Under the pieces are notes generated by a model. That model was not told where the DNA came from. It did not search any database and worked only from the letters and a program-made list of their open reading frames with translations. Source: Solibacillus cecembensis (GTDB taxonomy: Bacteria > Bacillota > Bacilli > Bacillales_A > Planococcaceae). From it: a stretch of DNA of 64,000 nt. The DNA is taken from assembly GCF_001439635.1 (NCBI RefSeq), contig NZ_LMBZ01000008.1, forward strand, positions 30,662 through 94,661, read 5' to 3'. The position numbers and the translations under genes were made by a program. This document shows positions 52,904 through 61,338 of this stretch, in pieces. Numbering within the stretch: position 1 is the stretch's first letter; the number at the start of each line of letters is the position of its first letter.

Positions 52904-53887
52904 ATGAAAAAACAAAAATCTTGGTGGGCATCTTTAGCCTTAACTGCATTGCTAATTTTAACAGCGTGTAACAATACAGAGTCCGAAACGAAAAAAGAAC
53001 CGGCAAGTGTTGGGGCAACAGCTGAGGCACTTACAATTGAAAACGAAGGCATGACGCTAGAGTATACAGAAGTACCAAAACGCGCGATTACAATTAATCA
53101 GCATGTAACAGAAATTATGCTTGCGTTAGGCTTAGAAGATTCAATGATTGGAACATCTTATTTGGATGATGAAATTTATGAACCATTACAGGAGGCGTAT
53201 GCAGAAGTACCTGTACTAGCTGAGCGCAATCCGTCAAAGGAGCAAATTATTGCAAGTGAGGCTGATTTTATTTACGGCGGTTGGGCAAGTGCCTTTAACC
53301 CTAAAAATGTAATGTCACGTGAAGAGTTAAAAGAACTTGGTATTAATAGTTATTTACAATCTTCATCCATCAAAGTGGGTCCGACAGTAGAGGATATTTA
53401 TACCGATATTCGAAATATCTCTTCTATTTTCCGAGTGGAAGAACGTGGTGAAGCTTTAATTGAAGAAATGAATAAGGAAATTGAAGCCATTACTGAAAAA
53501 CTACCTGCAAATGAAGAGCCGATTGATGTACTTGTTTTCGATAGTGGAGATACAGAAGTGTTTACAGCAACGCAAAACTTTATGAATACATTAGTGACAA
53601 TGGCTGGTGGGAAAAATGTATTTGGTGATATCGAAAAAAACTGGGCAACTGTATCGAAAGAGGATGCTGTTGAACGTGCACCAGAAGCGATTGTCGTAAT
53701 TGACTACGGTTCAACAACGGCTGAAGAAAAAATAGCGTTCTTAAAAGCAGATCCTGCATTAAGCCAAACACCAGCTGTTCAAAATGAGCATTTTGTGGTT
53801 CTCCCACTATCTGCAGCTTCTGAAGGTGTACGTGTAGCGGAGGCGTTAGGAATTTTAGCAGAAGGATTATATCCGGATTCATATTAA
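52904..53887 (+). CDS. btuF: BtuF-type substrate-binding lipoprotein, probable corrinoid import
   Basis: 327 residues. Signal peptide and lipobox ALLILTAC, with a predicted lipid anchor on Cys22. The Peripla_BP_2 fold shows PKRAITINQHVTEIMLALGL, then VLAERNPSKEQIIASEADFI and a C-terminal VVLPLSAASEGVRVAEALG. This variant resembles binding proteins annotated for F420-precursor or corrinoid uptake; the riboswitch favours corrinoids. GAAGGAGA precedes the ATG. Confidence 0.87.
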   Translation: MKKQKSWWASLALTALLILTACNNTESETKKEPASVGATAEALTIENEGMTLEYTEVPKRAITINQHVTEIMLALGLEDSMIGTSYLDDEIYEPLQEAYAEVPVLAERNPSKEQIIASEADFIYGGWASAFNPKNVMSREELKELGINSYLQSSSIKVGPTVEDIYTDIRNISSIFRVEERGEALIEEMNKEIEAITEKLPANEEPIDVLVFDSGDTEVFTATQNFMNTLVTMAGGKNVFGDIEKNWATVSKEDAVERAPEAIVVIDYGSTTAEEKIAFLKADPALSQTPAVQNEHFVVLPLSAASEGVRVAEALGILAEGLYPDSY

Positions 53888-53924
53888 AGATTTAAAAATT
53901 AGTAATAGTGAAGGTGGTACAAAC

Positions 53925-54617
53925 ATGGAGCAATACGTACGTCAAAATTTTAAGCGGGCAATGCAATTACCGATGCCTACTAAAACATTTGCAACGTTAA
54001 AAGCAGCAGAGCCCTTTATCGCAGTAACGGTTAGACCGGGTATTATTAATAAACATTTAACGGGTGCTCAACTGAATGTATTAGCAAAACTAGCGGATGA
54101 AGGTGCTGTGAAATATTCAGCTGGTCATAGCTTTATCGTATCGGTACATGAAGAAATGCTTGATAAAGTAATGCAACTATTAACCGATGTAGAGCTCTAT
54201 GTAGTGCCACCTACTCCAAGTGCCATTATGAAATGTTGTGACTTTTGTGATGGAGATGAATTAGCGGCGTTACCAATTGCAAAAGAGTTATTGCGAGAAA
54301 TTGAACAAATGCCACTAAAAAAGCGAGTAAGGATTGGATTTAATGCATGTACACTCGCCTGCTATAATGCTGTCCAGGATGATTTAGCGCTAATTTATCA
54401 TAAGGGGAAATTTGATATTTACGGCGGTGCGATACCAATGGGAAGACGTGCAAGCTCTGGGGAACTATTAGCTAAAAATATACCAGAGCAATACATAATT
54501 GAATGTGTGAAAAAGCTATTAGTTCATTACAATACATCCAAGGTGGAGAAGTTTTTCCGTTTCATTAAGAAGGAAAAGGAAAGCATTCAAAAACAATTAA
54601 AGGGGGATTGGTCATGA
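53925..54617 (+). CDS. Stand-alone Fe-S (half nitrite/sulfite reductase) protein, paralogue of the CbiH60 C-terminal domain
   Basis: 230 residues. It aligns along its whole length with CbiH60 residues about 335-560: PGIINKHLTGAQLNVLAKLA against PGVANKIITPQQMKVLADVV, CDFC against CDFC, IGFNACTLACYNAVQDD against VGFNGCGMACYRAVFDD, and FDIYGGAIPMGRRA against FDLFIGAKPVGRTA. Likely 4Fe-4S ligands are Cys105, Cys108, Cys142 and Cys146; Cys104 is an extra neighbour. It overlaps the ferredoxin-CbiX gene by four bases. A redox partner for cobalt insertion or ring reduction is plausible. Confidence 0.85.
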   Translation: MEQYVRQNFKRAMQLPMPTKTFATLKAAEPFIAVTVRPGIINKHLTGAQLNVLAKLADEGAVKYSAGHSFIVSVHEEMLDKVMQLLTDVELYVVPPTPSAIMKCCDFCDGDELAALPIAKELLREIEQMPLKKRVRIGFNACTLACYNAVQDDLALIYHKGKFDIYGGAIPMGRRASSGELLAKNIPEQYIIECVKKLLVHYNTSKVEKFFRFIKKEKESIQKQLKGDWS

Positions 54618-55804
54618 CAACTTGGAATTTAACGCCGATGCAACGTCACATTTTAATTTGTAATGGGGCGACTTGTATGGGGGCTGGTGCAGAAGAAGTA
54701 ACGCAGCAAATCCGCGATGAAATTAAGGGAAATAAGCTAGATGACGTAATTCATACTTCTCGCACACGTTGTAACGGGCGCTGTAAAGATAAATGCGTAG
54801 TCATAGATTATCCGAAAGGCACATGGTATTCCGTTCAAGAGGAAAAAACTGCTCGTGCAATCGTGCATGAAAATGTATCACAAGAAAATATTATTTACTC
54901 ATTGCAAGATGGAGAGCGTCTTCGTGGCGAATCGCGTATTAAAGGTCTTGATAAATACCGAAAACGTAAAGGGATGAAAAATAAGGCTGTTTTATTTGTG
55001 GGACATGGTAGTCGTTTAGAAGAAGGAAATGAGGAAGTTCGTCAATTTGTTAGCCGAATGGAACCGAAAATTGACCCACAATATATCGTGCAATCATGCT
55101 TTTTAGAATTTGCCTCTCCAAACATTGATGATGGGATTCAAGCATGTATTGAGGCGGGTGCAGATGAAATTCATGTGATTCCAATCATCTTATTACATGC
55201 AGGACACTCAAAGCTTCATATTCCAGCGGAAATTGAGGAAGCAAGAGTACAATTCCCAGACATTCGTTTTACATATGGACAAACAATTGGCATTCATGAT
55301 GAAATTTTTGAGATTTTAAAATCACGCCTGCAAGAAGTTGGATTCGACACAGCTGCTAAACATGAAGATACAGCTATTTTATTAATTGCGCGCGGTAGTA
55401 GCGATCTTGAGGCAAAAGAGGAATTCTATAAAATTTCACATAGATTAGCCGGGCAAATTGATGTACCGATTTTCGAAACGGCATTTATGGGCGTCACAAC
55501 ACCAACTGTAGAACAAGGTATTGAGACGTGCATGGAACGCGGTGCTAAAAGGATCATTATGTTACCTTACTTTTTATTCACAGGTATTTTAATGAAACGC
55601 ATGTCACATATGGCAACGGAATTTTCTAAACAATACCCGGACATTGACATTACGATTGCGAATTATTTTGGTTATCATCCAAAATTGCAAAACGTCCTAT
55701 TAGAAAGATTACAACAAACTATTGATGGCACATCTACAGGTATGCAAGACTTAGAAAACTTCCGCAAATATGTTGAAGAAAATGGGTATGAACACCATCA
55801 TTAA
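54614..55804 (+). CDS. cbiX: Ferredoxin-CbiX fusion: sirohydrochlorin cobaltochelatase
   Basis: 396 residues from ATG 54614 (AAAGGGGG seven bases upstream). Residues 1-95 form a thioredoxin-like ferredoxin with Cys16, Cys21, Cys53, Cys57 and Cys61 (ICNGATC, CNGRCKDKC), probably binding 2Fe-2S. Residues about 125-375 are CbiX in two homologous halves: AVLFVGHGSRLEEGNEEV with HAGHSKLHIP, and AILLIARGSSDLEAKEEF with FMGVTTPTVEQG. The chain ends NGYEHHH, a short His tail. It inserts cobalt into sirohydrochlorin at the start of the pathway in operon 1. Confidence 0.9.
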   Translation: MTTWNLTPMQRHILICNGATCMGAGAEEVTQQIRDEIKGNKLDDVIHTSRTRCNGRCKDKCVVIDYPKGTWYSVQEEKTARAIVHENVSQENIIYSLQDGERLRGESRIKGLDKYRKRKGMKNKAVLFVGHGSRLEEGNEEVRQFVSRMEPKIDPQYIVQSCFLEFASPNIDDGIQACIEAGADEIHVIPIILLHAGHSKLHIPAEIEEARVQFPDIRFTYGQTIGIHDEIFEILKSRLQEVGFDTAAKHEDTAILLIARGSSDLEAKEEFYKISHRLAGQIDVPIFETAFMGVTTPTVEQGIETCMERGAKRIIMLPYFLFTGILMKRMSHMATEFSKQYPDIDITIANYFGYHPKLQNVLLERLQQTIDGTSTGMQDLENFRKYVEENGYEHHH

Positions 55805-55811
55805 TAAAATG

Positions 55812-55848
55812 TACCGAAGCGAATATTCAAAGTTGCTTCGGTATTTAT
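55812..55848 (+). terminator. Weak terminator or attenuator between cbiX and cbiB
   Basis: TACCGAAGC and GCTTCGGTA are perfect nine-base arms with a 14-base loop and a short ATTTATAA tail. It may reduce rather than stop transcription into cbiB. Confidence 0.5.
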
Positions 55849-55878
55849 AATTTGCGAGCAAATTAAAGGGGGGAATCC

Positions 55879-56850
55879 ATTATTTTATATTTTATTTGCA
55901 TAATAGCGGTGCTAATGGATTTGATTTTAGGGGAGCCGAAAAAAATTACCCATCCCGTAATTTATATAGGACGCTTCATTTCTTTTTTAGAGAAGGTATT
56001 GAACAATGGGAGCTACTTACGGTTTAAAGGTTTGATGACAGTTTTATTAACGGTAGGCATGACAACTTTTATAACTTTCTTCATCATTTTTATCGCTTTT
56101 AAAATTCATTTTCTTCTGTGGGTAGTTGTAGAAATAGCGTTAATTAGTTTAGCGCTCGCTCAAAAATCATTAAAGGAAGCGGCAATGATTGTTTACGATG
56201 CACTGAACAATAACGATATCGTTCAAGCTCGTGAAAAATTAGGATGGATTGTGGGACGTGATACTGCCCATTTAGATGAACCCGAAATTGTTCGAGGGGT
56301 TGTTGAAACAGTTTCTGAAAATACGAGTGATGGTGTAACCGCACCACTTTTATATGCGCTTTGTTTTGGTGCTACGGGTGCATGGTGTTACAAGGCAATT
56401 AATACGTTAGATTCAATGATAGGCTATAAAAATGAACGATATGGACAATTTGGATATGTAGCAGCAAAGTTAGACGATCTCGCAAATCTTATTCCAAGTC
56501 GTATGACGGGCTTTATTTTACTAATAACTACGAAAAAATATATGAATAAATCATTAATATTCCGATTGAAAAATTGGTTAAAAGATGCGAAGAAACACCC
56601 CAGTCCGAACAGTGGCTACTTAGAAGCAGCAACTGCCTGGCAATTAGGCATTCGTTTAGGTGGGTACAATCGCTATGGTGGGGTCGAAGCATTTCGTGCG
56701 TATATGGGTGAATCTCATTTTACGATGCAAAAACAGCATATTAACTTAGCAATTAAACACATGTATGTTTGTACGTGGTGGCTGTTATTAATAGGGGGGA
56801 TACTATATGTTATTGCCTTCACATGGGGCGAATGCATCGGCGTTGTATAA
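55879..56850 (+). CDS. cbiB: Adenosylcobinamide-phosphate synthase, apparent ATT start
   Basis: About 323 residues. CbiB joins adenosylcobyric acid to aminopropanol phosphate. Family features: LMDLILGEPKKITHPVIYIG near the start, RDTAHLDEPEIVRGVVETVS, ENTSDGVTAPLLYALCFGAT, and NTLDSMIGYKNERYGQFGYV. The first ATG/GTG (55909/55915) cut the first membrane helix. The frame opens at 55867 with AAAGGGGGG (55865-55873) and ATT ATT TTA TAT at 55879, which restores the normal CbiB beginning (about ILYFICIIAVLMDLILGEP). ATT 55879 or 55882 is therefore the likely start. Confidence 0.87.
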   Translation: MILYFICIIAVLMDLILGEPKKITHPVIYIGRFISFLEKVLNNGSYLRFKGLMTVLLTVGMTTFITFFIIFIAFKIHFLLWVVVEIALISLALAQKSLKEAAMIVYDALNNNDIVQAREKLGWIVGRDTAHLDEPEIVRGVVETVSENTSDGVTAPLLYALCFGATGAWCYKAINTLDSMIGYKNERYGQFGYVAAKLDDLANLIPSRMTGFILLITTKKYMNKSLIFRLKNWLKDAKKHPSPNSGYLEAATAWQLGIRLGGYNRYGGVEAFRAYMGESHFTMQKQHINLAIKHMYVCTWWLLLIGGILYVIAFTWGECIGVV

Positions 56851-57874
56851 AGCCGTGGGTATTACAATGCCGCAAGAAGTAATCGATGTAAGTGAAAACG
56901 TTAATGTGGATGGGTTTCCTGAGAAGATTAAAGAATATTGGCCCAGTTTACTTACTAAATTAGCAACTTATCCTAATGAACAAGCAGAACCTTTTTATAC
57001 GGATATCGCGGATTTTCACGAAGTTCAAAAATCACATGTTGTTGTAACAAATGGCGCGGCAGAAGGGTTAGTGACATTAGCGCAATTTTTTAGAGGGAAA
57101 GATATTGCGTTATTAGAACCTTCTTTCTCAGAGTACAAAAGAACATTGCAACAGCAAAATTGTACGATTCATTCAATCATTTCGGATGATATTAGCCATT
57201 ACCGTTTTAATGAACAGGCACTAAATGAATTATTATTGCGTGTGTCAGCTATTTACATATGCAATCCCAATAATCCAACAGGTGTTTTATTAAAAAAGGA
57301 ATGGATTGAGGATTTAATACAAAAGTATCCGCATTGTTACTTTGTTATAGATGAAGCTTTTATCGATTGGACAGACGAAGCGGAAAGTGTTGTTGCATTA
57401 ACAAATACATATACGAACTTATTTGTGTTGCGGTCGATGACAAAAATGTTTGGGCTTGCAGGAGTTCGACTAGGTTATGTGATTGGGAAGCAAGCAGACA
57501 AATTACGATGTTTCTTACCGCATTGGAATGTGAGTAATATTGCGATTGAACTCGGCTCGATTTGTTTGCAAGAGCAACAATTTGTAAAGAAATCTAGGGA
57601 GAAAAGTGGGCGTTTAAGAGAGGAAATGAGTGTAGTATTAAAAAATTTAGGGTGTACGATTTCGGATAGCTCGGCAAACTTCTTCTTATTTAAATTACCA
57701 AATAGGCTTAATCCCGATGCGTTTTTTTCACATTTGTTGAATCGTGGCATTGTGTTACGTCACACGAAAAATTATGTTGGGTTAGATGGAGAATGGTTCC
57801 GAATTGCCGTAAAAAGTGAAGAAATATGGGCAAAGTGTAAGGAAGAGATAATCAATTATGTCGAAAATCATTAA
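56807..57874 (+). CDS. cobD: L-threonine-O-3-phosphate decarboxylase-like PLP enzyme
   Basis: 355 residues. Class I/II aminotransferase fold: SENVNVDGFPEKIKEYWPSL, NGAAEGLVTLAQFF, YICNPNNPTGVLL, VIDEAFIDW, and the PLP Lys in LRSMTKMFGLAGVRLGYVIG. CobD makes aminopropanol phosphate for CbiB. The gene overlaps cbiB by 44 bases, which supports CobD over the related histidinol-phosphate aminotransferase. GGGGGGA precedes ATG 56807. Confidence 0.9.
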   Translation: MLLPSHGANASALYKAVGITMPQEVIDVSENVNVDGFPEKIKEYWPSLLTKLATYPNEQAEPFYTDIADFHEVQKSHVVVTNGAAEGLVTLAQFFRGKDIALLEPSFSEYKRTLQQQNCTIHSIISDDISHYRFNEQALNELLLRVSAIYICNPNNPTGVLLKKEWIEDLIQKYPHCYFVIDEAFIDWTDEAESVVALTNTYTNLFVLRSMTKMFGLAGVRLGYVIGKQADKLRCFLPHWNVSNIAIELGSICLQEQQFVKKSREKSGRLREEMSVVLKNLGCTISDSSANFFLFKLPNRLNPDAFFSHLLNRGIVLRHTKNYVGLDGEWFRIAVKSEEIWAKCKEEIINYVENH

Positions 57875-58385
57875 GTATTACCGTCACGCTGAAACAAAAT
57901 GGAATAAAGAAGGACGATTACAAGGGTGGTTGGATTCAGAGCTAACGGAGCAAGGGATTCAACAGGCAAAACAAGTGCAATGGGAACCGGAAATTGTATT
58001 TTGTAGTGATTTGAATCGAGCGTTTCAAACCGCTCGATATATGTTCCCGAACAGCGCTATTCATACAAGTGAGCACTTGCGTGAAATTAATCTAGGACAT
58101 TGGCAAGGTTGTCTAATAAGTAATCTGCAAAATGATGGCCAATATAATTGTTATACGAATTCACCGCAGTTGTTTCAACAAACTACGCAAGAATCGTTTC
58201 AACAAGTGACGTCTCGCATGCTTGCGTTTCATGAAAGTTTAGATTATTTACCATATAGGAAAATTGCCGTCGTTTCGCATGGAGTAGCGCTTGCCTGTTT
58301 TTTTATAGCGCTTAAAAACCAAGGTTACGAAAATTTATGGAAATATTTATTGACTGGTGCTACTTGTGAGACGGTTACATTTTAA
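57858..58385 (+). CDS. cobC: Alpha-ribazole phosphatase-like histidine phosphatase
   Basis: 175 residues. Phosphoglycerate-mutase-fold motif YYRHAETKWNKEGRLQGWLD (catalytic His in RHxET), the acid in LREINLGHWQG and the second His in VVSHGVALAC. By position in a cobalamin operon it should remove phosphate from alpha-ribazole phosphate or adenosylcobalamin phosphate. It overlaps cobD by 17 bases. Last gene of operon 2. Confidence 0.87.
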   Translation: MSKIIKYYRHAETKWNKEGRLQGWLDSELTEQGIQQAKQVQWEPEIVFCSDLNRAFQTARYMFPNSAIHTSEHLREINLGHWQGCLISNLQNDGQYNCYTNSPQLFQQTTQESFQQVTSRMLAFHESLDYLPYRKIAVVSHGVALACFFIALKNQGYENLWKYLLTGATCETVTF

Positions 58386-58410
58386 AAGGGTAAATTTTTG
58401 CTAAACAATA

Positions 58411-58455
58411 GGAAAAGGCACATCTCACAATTACGTGGAATGTGTCCTTTTTAGC
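58411..58455 (+). terminator. Terminator of cobalamin operon 2
   Basis: AAAAGGCACAT and ATGTGTCCTTTTT pair with one bulge around a 16-base loop, ending in the T run. Confidence 0.75.
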
Positions 58456-58549
58456 TGAACGACATCATTGGAATCTATTCAAATATTCAGAAAATCATAT
58501 ATAATTAAAGTTAGTCGAAAGTTGTTGAAAAATGTGAGGAGGAGATCAC

Positions 58550-59248
58550 GTGAAAAATTCAGATCGGTTTTTAACGGCATTCAATCGCATTGATCATTCA
58601 ATGAGGGAGATTGCTGAAGCAAAGGATTTTATCGCATTTTATCGTTTAATTGACTTGGCAAAAAAGAAAAGCCCTCTTGTTCGAAAATACGAAGACGATT
58701 TACGTTCCTATGCGGATTTACGAAATGCAATCGTACACAACCGAACGTCGATGGAATATGTCATTGCTGAACCACATCTAGGAGTTGTCGAGAAAATTGA
58801 ACATATTGATGAAGTATTAACGAAACCTAAGCTTGTCGGTCAATTATTTCGCAAGCGTGTTTTCATCTTTCAAACGACCAACTCATTGAAACATATATTA
58901 AAGGCCATTCGGAAACAAAAATATACGCAGTTTCCTGTTTATGAAAAGCATGTATTTAAAGGATTAGTCACAACAGTCGGGGTGACGAACTGGCTAGCAA
59001 CGTCGATGGCTGGGTCACGTTTACCACAGCACATACCGACGCTAGAAGATATTTTACACCACGAAAAAGATGATCGAAATTATAAATTTATTAGCCGTTT
59101 TATGACTATTTATGAAGCAGAGGAGATTTTTAAGCAGGGGGTTGAGCGAGGCCGACGTTTTGAAGCTTTACTTATTACAGAACACGGAAAGCCCCATCAA
59201 AAGCTATTAGGTATTGTAACACCGATTGACATTATGAAGGTGGACTAG
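58550..59248 (+). CDS. CBS-domain protein
   Basis: 232 residues from GTG, with GAGGAGGAG five bases upstream. The N-terminal ~75 residues are helical (DLRSYADLRNAIVHNRT). Then two CBS motifs follow: HIDEVLTKPKLVGQLFRKRV with IRKQKYTQFPVYEKHVFKGL and a second, weaker unit ending LLGIVTPIDIMKVD. Such pairs bind adenine nucleotides and regulate partners. The N-terminal part contains an RNAxVHNR motif like some HEPN-type domains, which is only a resemblance. Ends overlap antisense with the DUF421 gene by 17 bases. Confidence 0.82.
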   Translation: MKNSDRFLTAFNRIDHSMREIAEAKDFIAFYRLIDLAKKKSPLVRKYEDDLRSYADLRNAIVHNRTSMEYVIAEPHLGVVEKIEHIDEVLTKPKLVGQLFRKRVFIFQTTNSLKHILKAIRKQKYTQFPVYEKHVFKGLVTTVGVTNWLATSMAGSRLPQHIPTLEDILHHEKDDRNYKFISRFMTIYEAEEIFKQGVERGRRFEALLITEHGKPHQKLLGIVTPIDIMKVD

Positions 59249-59933
59249 CATTTTTAATACTAGTATACAGGGAACCGTTTTCTAAAATTTGTGCAAAATA
59301 AACATCTTCAACAGAATGAATATTTTTTTTCGATAACTTTTTTAGCAACCATTCTTCTGTCAAATTAAGCTCGTTTAAGTTTTTTACAATAATTTTACCA
59401 TCGGAAACGAGTTCGGTTGGCATATATTGAGGAGCGGGTGAGGAGATTTTTAAATCTTCTTTTGTTACCTCACGCATTAGGGGTTTTTTTAGAACAGTTA
59501 ATTCCCCGTTTGTTTCGAAAATAGCATGATGTACTTCATCGAGTGAATAAATGCTTTGTTCTCGTAAAAGCATCGTTACTTCATCCATATGCAAGCGCGC
59601 TTTTTCTAAGTTATCATTTAAAATAACGCCACTTTGTATAACAATCATTGGCCGATCATCAAATAAAACGCGAGCTTTTTTTGATTTGAATGTTAAATAA
59701 GTAACAAAAATAGTAAGTACGGTCCACCATATTAACGAAACCAAACCATCTAAAAAGGGGGTTTCAGCTTGTGCGGATATTTCTGCAGCAATTGAGCCAA
59801 ACGTAATCCCTGTTACGTAGTGGAAGAATGTCAGCTGACTAATTTGTTTTTTGCCAATAATTCGTGCAAGCAGTAAAATAGCAAAAAAAGCAAAAGTTGT
59901 ACGGATGAGCATTTCAAATAAATTAAGCTCCAT
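59232..59933 (-). CDS. DUF421/YetF-family membrane protein
   Basis: 233 residues. Three N-terminal membrane segments (FAFFAILLLARIIGKKQISQ, TFGSIAAEISAQ, SLIWWTVLTIFVTYLTF) and a conserved cytosolic domain with LFDDRPMIVIQSGVI and LREQSIYSLDEVHHAIFETN. Typical of Bacillus YetF-like proteins, whose function is uncertain; some are sporulation-associated. GGAG precedes the ATG. A single-gene unit, convergent with the CBS gene. Confidence 0.88.
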   Translation of the reverse strand: MELNLFEMLIRTTFAFFAILLLARIIGKKQISQLTFFHYVTGITFGSIAAEISAQAETPFLDGLVSLIWWTVLTIFVTYLTFKSKKARVLFDDRPMIVIQSGVILNDNLEKARLHMDEVTMLLREQSIYSLDEVHHAIFETNGELTVLKKPLMREVTKEDLKISSPAPQYMPTELVSDGKIIVKNLNELNLTEEWLLKKLSKKNIHSVEDVYFAQILENGSLYTSIKNASPPS

Positions 59934-60067
59934 TTCATCACTCCTTTAAACGATATGATGGTCGGATCGATATGAAACTATACCAATTTATCTCCATTCA
60001 CAACAATTCGAAATAGGGATGCAATTGAGCCGAGATGTAATTGAAAAATTGAAGGGATATGAATGAA

Positions 60068-61267
60068 ATGTCTACTACAACCGCAAAGCAATCCAATCCA
60101 GTTTATCCTGTCATGGTAGCGATAGGTGTCTGTCATTTAATTAACGATACGATGCAATCAGTCATTCCGGCGATGTTTCCGCTACTAGAGAGAGATTTAG
60201 GGTTAACCTTTACACAGCTAGGGATGATTACCTTTGTGTTAAATATATTTGCGAGTCTATTGCAACCAGCAGTCGGCTTTATGACCGATAAAAAACCGTT
60301 TCCTTATGCGTTGCCGTTAGGGATGGTCAGTTCATTTATCGGGTTGTCGCTGTTAATTGTCGTCGATAAATATTGGATGATTTTAATGTCTGTCATTTTT
60401 TTAGGCATTGGTTCAGCGATCTTCCATCCAGAAGGTTCCCGCGTATCATTCATGGCGGCGGGGAATAAACGCGGGCTCGCACAGTCAATTTATCAAGTAG
60501 GTGGTAATACTGGGCAAGCATTAGCGCCATTATTAAGTGCGTTTATCATTTTGCCGTTTGGAATGAATGGCGTATCGCTTGTTTTAATATTTACTGCGAT
60601 CGGAATTTTTATGTTATCAAAAATTGCAGCATGGTATAAACGTCAGCTTGAAGAAGAAAAACTATCGAAAGTGAAGAAAGTACTTGTGTCTTCGTTGCCA
60701 AAATTAACGAAAAAGCAAGTCGGTATTGCGCTAAGCTTATTGCTCGTTGTTATTTTTGCACGTTCATTTTATGTTACGAATATAACGAGTTTCTATGTGT
60801 TTTATTTAATTGAACAATACAGGATTAAAGTGGAATTTGGGCAATTATTAATTTTCCTATTTATGGCGTTCGGAGTGGTTGGGACGTTTTTTGGTGGACC
60901 ATTATCCGATCGAATCGGTCGAAAAAACGCGATTTTAATTTCCGTTGTCGGACCAATTCCATTGTGCTTAGCATTGCCATATTTACCGATTTCACTTGTC
61001 GTTGTTTGTTTAATTGCGATTGGGTCACTTATTATGATTAGCTTCACGGTGACGGTTGTATATGCACAGGAGCTTGTCCCATCTAAAATCGGAACAATGG
61101 CAGGCTTAACAGTTGGGGTAGCGTTTGGGATGGGCGCAATTGGCTCTGTGGTCATTGGGAGTTTTATGGACCAATTCGGCATTCGTCCTACGATGATTGC
61201 GGTATCCATATTGCCGTTATTGTTACTTGTTGCGTTTTTACTGCCAAAAGATAAAGTAGCTCACTAA
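60068..61267 (+). CDS. MFS transporter, fosmidomycin-resistance-like
   Basis: About 399 residues with 12 helices. HLINDTMQSVIPAMFPLLER at helix 1 and the loop GPLSDRIGRKNAILISVVGP are MFS landmarks. The N-terminal LINDTxxxxxPAxxP pattern is that of Fsr-type exporters. AAGGGA lies 10 bases before ATG 60068; ATG 60059 is almost inside the site. It likely exports a drug-like or phosphonate compound; no specific substrate can be read. Closed by a terminator. Confidence 0.85.
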   Translation: MSTTTAKQSNPVYPVMVAIGVCHLINDTMQSVIPAMFPLLERDLGLTFTQLGMITFVLNIFASLLQPAVGFMTDKKPFPYALPLGMVSSFIGLSLLIVVDKYWMILMSVIFLGIGSAIFHPEGSRVSFMAAGNKRGLAQSIYQVGGNTGQALAPLLSAFIILPFGMNGVSLVLIFTAIGIFMLSKIAAWYKRQLEEEKLSKVKKVLVSSLPKLTKKQVGIALSLLLVVIFARSFYVTNITSFYVFYLIEQYRIKVEFGQLLIFLFMAFGVVGTFFGGPLSDRIGRKNAILISVVGPIPLCLALPYLPISLVVVCLIAIGSLIMISFTVTVVYAQELVPSKIGTMAGLTVGVAFGMGAIGSVVIGSFMDQFGIRPTMIAVSILPLLLLVAFLLPKDKVAH

Positions 61268-61271
61268 AAAA

Positions 61272-61310
61272 TACCGAGTGCCAAGGGAAATCTTGATACT
61301 CGGTGTTTTT
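61272..61310 (+). terminator. Terminator after the MFS gene
   Basis: ACCGAGT and ACTCGGT arms with an 18-base loop and GTTTTT tail. Confidence 0.75.
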
Positions 61311-61338
61311 AGGTTTAACGTTTAATAACGGTAGGGCG

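Noticed and set aside
53925..54617. Assimilatory nitrite or sulfite reductase
   Set aside because: Only one half-domain is present, there is no sirohaem-enzyme length, and it aligns specifically with the CbiH60 C-terminus.
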